A stretch of 64,000 nucleotides of DNA from Geitlerinema sp. PCC 9228 (GTDB taxonomy: Bacteria; Cyanobacteriota; Cyanobacteriia; Cyanobacteriales; PCC-9228): the NCBI RefSeq assembly GCF_001870905.1, contig NZ_LNDC01000095.1, positions 1 to 64,000 on the forward strand, written 5' to 3'. The translations under genes were made by a program, and so were the position numbers. Under the pieces are notes generated by a model. The model did no database searches. It saw only the letters and a list, made by a program, of their open reading frames with translations, and was not told where the DNA came from. Positions 25,963 to 32,649 of the stretch are shown one piece after another. Position 1 is the first letter of the stretch; every line of letters begins with the position of its first letter.

Positions 25963-27837
25963 ATGGCGGTCACTCTCAATAACGAAGACAATCTATTTGC
26001 GGCAATAGACCCAGACACCATTTTTGGTTTGGATGGTGACGATACCATATCTAGCGCCGGTGCTGGCGGTAGTCTCCTGTTTGGCGAAGCTGGAGACGAT
26101 TCCCTTTCCGCTAATGGCGACGGCGACACCCTAGACGGTGGCGAAGGCGATGATACCCTTACTTCTGAAGAGGACCAAGTTTCTATCTCCGGCGGTGCTG
26201 GCGAAGATACAATCGACGTAAGTGGCGATAACGTCAGCATTAGTGGCGGTGATGCCGAAGACACAATTAATTATTCCGGAGACAATGCCTTCATTCTTGC
26301 TGATGGTGCAGACGACATCATTAATCTAGAAGAAGGCGGTGAGGAGCATGCTGTTGCCGGTTTTGAGGGCAATGACAACATTGAAACCTATGGCAATAAC
26401 GACACCATCAACGGCGGTCAGGGTGAAGATACTGTCAGTCTTGGTACAAATGCTGGAACTGATAGGGGTGAGTTCATCTTTTTAGGTGGTCGAGATAACG
26501 ATTCCCTGAGCGTTGCTGGTGGTACTACAAGTGGAACCACTGGCGCTTTGGAAGGAGACAACCGTCTCTTTGGCAATCTAGGGGATGACACCCTTGAGGT
26601 AGTAGGAGATGAATCGACCGTTTTTGGCGGTCAAGGAAATGATTTAATTCTTGCTTACGGTACAACGAACGAGATGGAATTGTTCGGCGACCTGGGCAGC
26701 GACACCATTACAGTAAATGATGGTGGTAGTGAAAATACACTTCGCGGTGGCAATATAAACGAGGAAGATAATCCCGACTCTGCAGATGACTACCTAGAAA
26801 TAGGCACTAGCGGCGGAGATAATATTCTGTACGGCGGTATTGGTAATGACACCTTAAAAGCTACTTACAGGGGTAATGATAACAATGCAGATACTCTGTT
26901 TGGCGAAGGTGGCAACGACTATCTAGACGGTGGCGGTACCGTACAAATGTTTGGTGGTGCCGGTCAGGATACGCTAATTTACGATAATAGTGACGGCTTT
27001 GGCGCTGATTCAGACGAAGTTAATCTTTCTGGTGCTGGTGGTAACGATGAAATCCGCATTAATGTGGATAATGCCGGTGATGGAACCTTCCTCAACATTA
27101 ACCTTGGTGATGGCGATGATATTTTAAGAGGAACTACGGCCGCTGGTACCGGATTAGAAGCCACTGGCGAAACTGGTAAAGATACCTTAATCGGTGGAAG
27201 TGGTGCCGATACCTTCATTGGTGGCGATGATGATGACCGCTTGCTGGGTATCGAAGGAACTGGAAGCCCTGATGGAGGAGCTGACAGCTTGCTAGGCTTC
27301 TCTGGCAATGATTTTGTCTCTGGTGGCGATGGTAATGCTGTTGTAGGTGCTACAGGCACACAACTGGATGATACTTTACGTGGCGGTGCTGGCGACGATA
27401 CCTTAGTTGGCGGTGCTGGTAATGATTACTTGGTTGGTGGTGCAGACAATGATGTGTTCGCATTTGGTGAAGTAGCAGGGGTAGGAACGATTGGTGTTGG
27501 TACCGAGGGCTCTCAATTAGGTGTTGATACCATTACTGATTTTGGTTTCGGAGAAGACGAGATTGCCCTTAACAGTACAGTTTTCGATGGAATAGGAACT
27601 ACTACTGGACCTACTGGGGATGCTTTCCTCGTTGACGGTGAATTTGTTGAGTTGAGTCCTGGCGATGCTGATTTCGATATAGCCTCCGCAGATGCTCTCT
27701 CTGCATCCCTTATCTTCCGGACTTTTGAAGGTAGCGGTACGCTATACTACAACGAAGACAATACCGCTGGCAACTTAACGCCTTTTGCCAATATTGACAG
27801 TACCGATGTCGATAGATTTGATTTCGTCATCCTCTAA
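25963..27837 (+). CDS. RTX-type calcium-binding protein, likely type I secretion substrate
   Basis: This 624-residue acidic protein consists almost wholly of glycine- and aspartate-rich nonapeptide repeats of the GGxGxDxLx kind, from about residue 20 to 530, which would fold as calcium-filled beta-rolls. The last 100 residues (DTITDFGFGEDEIALN onward) have the usual RTX C-terminal cap and probable uncleaved secretion signal. There is no N-terminal signal peptide. The ATG is preceded by AGAGGAG. The size and near-total repeat content resemble oscillin of gliding Phormidium (646 residues), although identity cannot be judged here. A type I exporter and HlyD lie 5-9 kb downstream. Confidence 0.9.
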   Translation: MAVTLNNEDNLFAAIDPDTIFGLDGDDTISSAGAGGSLLFGEAGDDSLSANGDGDTLDGGEGDDTLTSEEDQVSISGGAGEDTIDVSGDNVSISGGDAEDTINYSGDNAFILADGADDIINLEEGGEEHAVAGFEGNDNIETYGNNDTINGGQGEDTVSLGTNAGTDRGEFIFLGGRDNDSLSVAGGTTSGTTGALEGDNRLFGNLGDDTLEVVGDESTVFGGQGNDLILAYGTTNEMELFGDLGSDTITVNDGGSENTLRGGNINEEDNPDSADDYLEIGTSGGDNILYGGIGNDTLKATYRGNDNNADTLFGEGGNDYLDGGGTVQMFGGAGQDTLIYDNSDGFGADSDEVNLSGAGGNDEIRINVDNAGDGTFLNINLGDGDDILRGTTAAGTGLEATGETGKDTLIGGSGADTFIGGDDDDRLLGIEGTGSPDGGADSLLGFSGNDFVSGGDGNAVVGATGTQLDDTLRGGAGDDTLVGGAGNDYLVGGADNDVFAFGEVAGVGTIGVGTEGSQLGVDTITDFGFGEDEIALNSTVFDGIGTTTGPTGDAFLVDGEFVELSPGDADFDIASADALSASLIFRTFEGSGTLYYNEDNTAGNLTPFANIDSTDVDRFDFVIL

Positions 27838-27885
27838 AATTTTGGTTAAAAGCAGATAGCGCAGATAAAACCCACCAAAACTAGT

Positions 27886-27925
27886 AAAAAGCAGGACAGG
27901 AGAAAAGCTCTTGCCCTGCTTTTTT
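27886..27925. terminator. Bidirectional terminator between convergent genes
   Basis: AAAAAGCAGG (27886-27895) and CCTGCTTTTTT (27915-27925) form a stem with A- and T-tracts on each side. This suits rho-independent termination of the RTX gene on the plus strand and of the glycosyltransferase-like gene on the minus strand. Confidence 0.85.
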
Positions 27926-27931
27926 ATTGGG

Positions 27932-28807
27932 TTATTGATTGTTTTTCGCTAACTTTACCTGCTTGCCGATTAAATTGAGAAAACCTTGCCCGGAATGCTG
28001 AACTTCTAAAAAACCAGCATTACTGGTGGTAGGTTTGTAAATGCGAAACGTACGCATAATCCCTAACGTGGCGGCACTTTCTAGAGGACCGATGAAGCTG
28101 GTGTCGCGGTCTAGAAAATGGGGCTGTCGCGACCAGTAGATCATTTGATTGCGGTTGAGGAAATAACAGCCGGCGTGGGGATTGAAGGTACGCCGAAATA
28201 AGACTGGCGTTTCCATAATCCAGCCTTTGAGTTCTGGCATTTGTTGGACGTTTTGGAATTTTTTGGTTAACTCGGGGCGCAAATCGCCGTCGATATAGAG
28301 TTTCATGGCTTCCCTATCCCAGGCAATCTCGTAGCGGTTGGGTTGCAGCAAGGCTTGTTCCCCGGCTTTGTTGTTGAACCATCGCAGTTTTTGGAAAAAC
28401 CAAGGGTCGCGTACGATTAAATCGTCTTCTAAATAGCAGTAGTAGTCGTACTGACCCAACGAATCCCGCAAGACGGCTTGGCATTCAAATCCCAATAGCA
28501 AGGATTTGGCTTTGGTGGGATGGTGGATGTAGAGGTTTTGGGGAATGTCCAAACGATCCAGCAAATGATGGTTGCCGGTGGTACAGACCACAACGTCAAT
28601 GTCGCAGGCTTGGTCTTCGTGGGCTGGGGTGGCTTGAACGCGCCGCAAATCTAGAGAATACTGGGATTTGCCGAAGACTTGATGCAATGAGGTGATGCAC
28701 TCGCTCAAAGCCTGGATTCGCGGTTGGGGGTTTTTGCGTTGGGAGGCGTGGTGGGCGGCGTTGTCTTTGGGTTGGTAAAAGTGGGGAATGGTGAATAGGA
28801 TGCGCAT
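27932..28807 (-). CDS. Glycosyltransferase-like protein (GT-A type), paralog 1
   Basis: This 291-residue protein begins with MRILFTIPHFYQP and carries YYCYLEDDLIVRDP (around residue 120), where EDD probably binds a metal and sugar nucleotide as in GT-A enzymes. Other conserved parts are LLGFECQAVLRD, LLQPNRYE, NPHAGCYFLN, and the end FLEVQHSGQ. A paralog is at 31650-32507, and the two flank the methyltransferase-glycosyltransferase fusion and the isomerase. It shares the minus strand with the fusion gene 70 bases upstream. I know no characterised member; a glycosyltransferase role is inferred from the motif and setting. Confidence 0.7.
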   Translation of the reverse strand: MRILFTIPHFYQPKDNAAHHASQRKNPQPRIQALSECITSLHQVFGKSQYSLDLRRVQATPAHEDQACDIDVVVCTTGNHHLLDRLDIPQNLYIHHPTKAKSLLLGFECQAVLRDSLGQYDYYCYLEDDLIVRDPWFFQKLRWFNNKAGEQALLQPNRYEIAWDREAMKLYIDGDLRPELTKKFQNVQQMPELKGWIMETPVLFRRTFNPHAGCYFLNRNQMIYWSRQPHFLDRDTSFIGPLESAATLGIMRTFRIYKPTTSNAGFLEVQHSGQGFLNLIGKQVKLAKNNQ

Positions 28808-28877
28808 AGGTTTGTAGAAAAGTGGAAGGCGTACCGGGGGTGGGGGCGTGGGAGTATTTTAAAGGAAGGAATAGGGG

Positions 28878-30575
28878 TTATTTTTCAAACAGTTCGGGAA
28901 CCCGGGAATATAGTTCGCGGTTGAGGCGGGGAAGGTCGGCGCGCATTTGCTGGTACCAGTTATATCGCTGTCGGTAGTGCTGGCACAAGAGGCGGTTTTG
29001 TTTGACCCATTCGTAGGCGTTGGTTGCTATTTGCCGTCGCCAGGTGGAATGGTCGATGGCTTGCCGGAGTTTGGTTTCTAGTTCTGCTGGCGAATTGTAG
29101 AGCAAACCGGTTTTGCCTTCGACGATGCTTTGTTGGTATACCGTGGGAGATGCGATCGCAAGTACGCCATGGGCGGCATGTTCTAAAAATTTTAAATCGG
29201 ATTTCATGGAATTCATTCGGGTAGGTGCTAGGGGTAACAAACCAATGTCACAGGTTCGCAAAATGGCTTGGTAGCGGTCGTAATCACAAAATGGGGTAAA
29301 TTCTTTGTACGGAGTCTCCAATCGCTCGAAAAACTGGCGATCGTGAATTACTTGCACTCGCACTTGTTCCCCATACTCCGTTAAAATCCGATTGAGGGGG
29401 TCCATGATGGGTTCCGCATCTTCTTCCCGATTCACGGCTCCAAAAAATATGGTGACTGGCTGCTGTTGGTAAGTACGCGGTGGCGGCAAAAAGGCTATTT
29501 GATTGGCAAATACGGCTACATTGGGATTGTGCTGGCGTAAATACTCTGCTAAGGGTTCTGTAGACGTTTGCACGCAGTGACAGCCGCGATAGCTGAGGAA
29601 GTGATTGGCAGCGTATTCCGGACGCCGCAATGGGTCGTCGTCGATTTCCGCTACGATTAAATAACCGGCTTGCAATAGCGTTTTCAAGCTTTGCAGGCTT
29701 TGGGGATATTCCAAGATTCGCCGCTGCCAAATAAAAATTTTTTCCTCTTGCGGTTTGGCTACATTTATGCTACGCGCTGCTTCGCCCGATACTGTACGTA
29801 CGCCGGGAATGGTACCAAGAAAGCGATCGGGAAACAGTACCCTGGCGTGACCGCAAACTTGGGGGGCACCGAGGGTGGTCTGCACGAGAACGCGCGGCGG
29901 CGGGGCTTGGGCTTTGACTGCTCGCACAATGTATTGCAAGGCACTGGTTTGGGTGGCAAATTGTTCGGCAGAAATATTTAACTGCTGCAAAACTGGTGCC
30001 ATTATTTGTTGGAATTGTTGAAATTGCTCGTCTTGGCGACCTCGGGGGCGAATTTCGTCGATTTGCAGTCCCGCTTGCGAAAAAAGTTTTTTTATGCTAT
30101 CGAGGGTAAAAAATCGTAGGTGGGTGCGATCGCACAATCCCCGTTCTTGATAGTCCCATCTGCCCCGCAGTAAATTGAGAATAGCACTCCAATGTTGGAT
30201 GTTGGGAATGCAAGCCAGCACTTGTCCCCCTGGTTTCAACCATTGGATATGCTTTTGTAAGGCTTGCCAGGGGTCTACCATGTGTTCCAACACATCGCCA
30301 TACACTAGGCAATCTATACTCTCTGGTGTCAATCCCAACTGGCTGAAATCCACCGTTTCTCCATCAGCTGCGATCGCACCATCCAATCTTTGAGCGGCTA
30401 TTTGTACCGCTTCTGAATAATTATCGACGCCCAAATAGCGACCGTGGGGATTCACCTGCCGATATTGTTGCCCCAACGCCCCCGTACCGCAACCGATTTC
30501 TACGATAATTTCGGCATCGGCAGGCAGCAATTTCAGCAAGTCGGGATTGGCGCGATCGTAGTACGCTAGATTCAT
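28878..30575 (-). CDS. Fusion: SAM methyltransferase plus group 1-type glycosyltransferase
   Basis: This is a 565-residue two-domain cytoplasmic protein. The N-terminal methyltransferase has EIGCGTGALG at residues 26-35, the acidic VDNYS loop, and YGDVLEHMVDPW at 92-103. The C-terminal part (about 225-560) resembles a GT-B glycosyltransferase C-half: IVAEIDDDPLRR, FFGAVNREED, CDIGLLPL, and the donor-site SDLKFLEHAAHGVLAIAS with EGKTGLLY. Similar proteins occur in cyanobacterial polysaccharide clusters. It heads a two-gene minus-strand unit with paralog 1, and is divergent from the isomerase gene at 30787. The acceptor is unknown. Confidence 0.85.
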   Translation of the reverse strand: MNLAYYDRANPDLLKLLPADAEIIVEIGCGTGALGQQYRQVNPHGRYLGVDNYSEAVQIAAQRLDGAIAADGETVDFSQLGLTPESIDCLVYGDVLEHMVDPWQALQKHIQWLKPGGQVLACIPNIQHWSAILNLLRGRWDYQERGLCDRTHLRFFTLDSIKKLFSQAGLQIDEIRPRGRQDEQFQQFQQIMAPVLQQLNISAEQFATQTSALQYIVRAVKAQAPPPRVLVQTTLGAPQVCGHARVLFPDRFLGTIPGVRTVSGEAARSINVAKPQEEKIFIWQRRILEYPQSLQSLKTLLQAGYLIVAEIDDDPLRRPEYAANHFLSYRGCHCVQTSTEPLAEYLRQHNPNVAVFANQIAFLPPPRTYQQQPVTIFFGAVNREEDAEPIMDPLNRILTEYGEQVRVQVIHDRQFFERLETPYKEFTPFCDYDRYQAILRTCDIGLLPLAPTRMNSMKSDLKFLEHAAHGVLAIASPTVYQQSIVEGKTGLLYNSPAELETKLRQAIDHSTWRRQIATNAYEWVKQNRLLCQHYRQRYNWYQQMRADLPRLNRELYSRVPELFEK

Positions 30576-30786
30576 AGTCGGTTTGGTTTATAGAAAAACA
30601 TTTATAGAATGGAGGAACGCCAAGATGGGTAAAATAGCAGGTATGTGGAATTGACTCAACACTCCCCATCTCCCCAGCCCATGCCTATATTTTCCTATAG
30701 AAAAATCTCGTTGAGTTGCTAGAATCTTTCTAGTTCTCTAGCTTCTCTATAAGTTTCAGAAGCTGACGGTAGAATATTACATAAAA

Positions 30787-31566
30787 ATGAGCGATTTATT
30801 TCAAGTCGGCGATCGCGTCGTTACAGACCACCAACTCCCTACTCTCTTGCAACGGTATCAGTTGATGCCGCAATTGGTGCGCGAAATTATTATCGACCGA
30901 GCCTTGGAAACTTTTCCCCAAGAACAAGGCCTGCAAGAAGAATTTACCTGCACCGACGAGGAAAAACAAGAAGCTATTGAGAATTTTTACCAACAGAAAA
31001 AACTCGATACGGAAGAAAAACGCCAAGCCTGGCGAGAACAGCAAGGGATAACCCCAGAACAAGTAGCAGCGATCGCGATTCGTCCCCTTCTCATTGATAA
31101 ATTTAAAGAAGCCAAATGGGGAAATCGTGTAGAATCCCACTTCTTGAAACGGAAAAACGACCTCGACCAGGTGGTTTATTCTCTCATCCGGATTCAAGAT
31201 TATGGTTTGGCACAGGAAATTTACTTCCGCATCCAAGAAGGAGAGCAAAGTTTTTCCGAACTGGCACGGGAATATTCTAAAGGTCCAGAAGCCCGCACAG
31301 GTGGTTTGTTAGGACCGGTTTCCCTCAGCCAACCCCACCCCATGCTAGCCAAATTGCTCTCCATCAGCCAGCCAGGTCAGTTGTGGGCACCGCGCAAGCT
31401 TGCCCAGTGGTTTTTGATTATCCGATTGGAAAAATACATTCCCGCCCAACTTGACGATGCCATGCGCCGCCGCATGATCGACGAGTTATTTGAGAATTGG
31501 TTGCAAAAAGAAATCAAAAATAACGGCAAGGTTCAGTTGTTAGACTCTTCCTCAGTGGCTTCGTAG
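30787..31566 (+). CDS. Parvulin/SurA-like peptidyl-prolyl isomerase of the secretion cluster
   Basis: This 259-residue protein has an N-terminal SurA-type helical chaperone domain (about 1-130) and a C-terminal rotamase-like domain (about 145-240: GLAQEIYFRIQEGEQSFSELA, EARTGGLLGPVSLSQ, QFWLII-like strand). No signal peptide is seen, so it would act in the cytoplasm or leave by the type I route. Cyanobacterial HlyB/HlyD clusters often include such a protein. It may keep RTX substrates export-competent; this is inferred. It is divergent from the methyltransferase-glycosyltransferase gene. Confidence 0.82.
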   Translation: MSDLFQVGDRVVTDHQLPTLLQRYQLMPQLVREIIIDRALETFPQEQGLQEEFTCTDEEKQEAIENFYQQKKLDTEEKRQAWREQQGITPEQVAAIAIRPLLIDKFKEAKWGNRVESHFLKRKNDLDQVVYSLIRIQDYGLAQEIYFRIQEGEQSFSELAREYSKGPEARTGGLLGPVSLSQPHPMLAKLLSISQPGQLWAPRKLAQWFLIIRLEKYIPAQLDDAMRRRMIDELFENWLQKEIKNNGKVQLLDSSSVAS

Positions 31567-31574
31567 ATAGGCAT

Positions 31575-31639
31575 ACCGAGCATGGGGGCATCGACTCTAA
31601 CAACAACCAATTATATCTCCCAGGCTCGGTAGGCTCGGT
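31575..31639. repeat. Inverted and tandem ACCGAGC/GCTCGGT motifs between convergent genes
   Basis: ACCGAGC (31575-31581) faces GCTCGGT twice (31624-31630 and 31633-31639, a direct repeat of AGGCTCGGT). GGGGGC and GCCCCC extend the symmetry. It may fold as a 3' end structure for both transcripts, but there is no T-tract. Confidence 0.4.
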
Positions 31640-31649
31640 ACGCCCCCTG

Positions 31650-32507
31650 CTACCACAATTTCACATGGGGCAACTTCTGGCTCCAATCCTCGCCAAAGTG
31701 CTGAATTTCCAAAAAATTGGCATTTTCGGCGGCTGGTTTGTAAACCTTGAACGTATGCATGATACCGCTGGAAGCGGCACTTTCTAAAGGTCCAAAAAAT
31801 CTTGTATCTGGCGTGCCGAAAAACTCCTGTTGCGCCCACATTTCCATTTGCTGGGCATTGAGGAAAAAACAACCGGCGTGGGGATTGCTGACCCGTTTGA
31901 AATAAATAGGCTGCCCCATGAGTTGGGCAGTTAGTTTTTGTTGGAAAACATAGCGAATCTCCTGGTTGCGTTCGGTTTCAAACTCGGGGTCAATGTAAAC
32001 TTTTTTAATATTTGGGGGAAAAGGCAACTCGTAGCGGTTAGGCTGCAACAAGAATTCATTGCCCATAGAGCTGGTAAACCAATGAAGCTTGGCAAACAGC
32101 AAAGGATCGTGCAGTAGCAAATCGTCTTCGATATAGCAATAATAATCGTAGTTCCCTAAATTTTCCCGCAGAACGTGATGGCACTCAAACCCCAGGAACA
32201 TGGGTTCTGCTTGGCACTGATGGTGCTTGTATAACGACGATGGTATTGGTAGTCTTTCCAGAAGATGCCGGTTTTGCGTTGTACAAATAACTACATCCAA
32301 CTGGGAACGATAGTTCTGATTGGCCGGCAAGACCTGGGGAGCTTGCTGGTAGTAATAGTAATCTTGAGAGGTTCCGTAATGGGCACGCAAAAACCGTAAA
32401 TTGAGGGTTAGCGCCTGCAAACGCGATCGCGCATCGCTTTTGGTGGCCCCATAACGACCATCGCCCTTTGGATTGTAAAAATGGGGAATTGTAACCAATA
32501 CTTTCAT
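31650..32507 (-). CDS. Glycosyltransferase-like protein (GT-A type), paralog 2
   Basis: This 285-residue protein is collinear with paralog 1 at 27932. Shared landmarks are the start MKVLVTIPHFYNPKGDGRYG, VVICTTQNRHLLERL, FLGFECHHVLRENLG, YYCYIEDDLLLHDP (probable metal-binding EDD), LLQPNRYELP, NPHAGCFFLN, and GPLESAASSGIMHTFKVYKP. The two paralogs lie on the same strand with a divergent pair of genes between them. No characterised homologue is known to me. It may add a sugar to the exported RTX protein or a surface glycan. Confidence 0.7.
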   Translation of the reverse strand: MKVLVTIPHFYNPKGDGRYGATKSDARSRLQALTLNLRFLRAHYGTSQDYYYYQQAPQVLPANQNYRSQLDVVICTTQNRHLLERLPIPSSLYKHHQCQAEPMFLGFECHHVLRENLGNYDYYCYIEDDLLLHDPLLFAKLHWFTSSMGNEFLLQPNRYELPFPPNIKKVYIDPEFETERNQEIRYVFQQKLTAQLMGQPIYFKRVSNPHAGCFFLNAQQMEMWAQQEFFGTPDTRFFGPLESAASSGIMHTFKVYKPAAENANFLEIQHFGEDWSQKLPHVKLW

Positions 32508-32649
32508 AGACTGGTGCTAAAATGACCTCGATTGTCTGCTATAGTCGGTCATTATTTCAAAATTTATCCCCCTTTTTTCCCGCGAAAACGGCGTTCCACT
32601 CCCCAAGACCAACCACCCATGAAGCAAGGTTTCCACCACTGTTGGTAGC

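Noticed and set aside
25963-27837. Regular GGT/GAT-rich spacing as a DNA repeat or CRISPR
   Set aside because: The periodicity follows the 9-residue RTX protein repeat in frame; it is a coding pattern.
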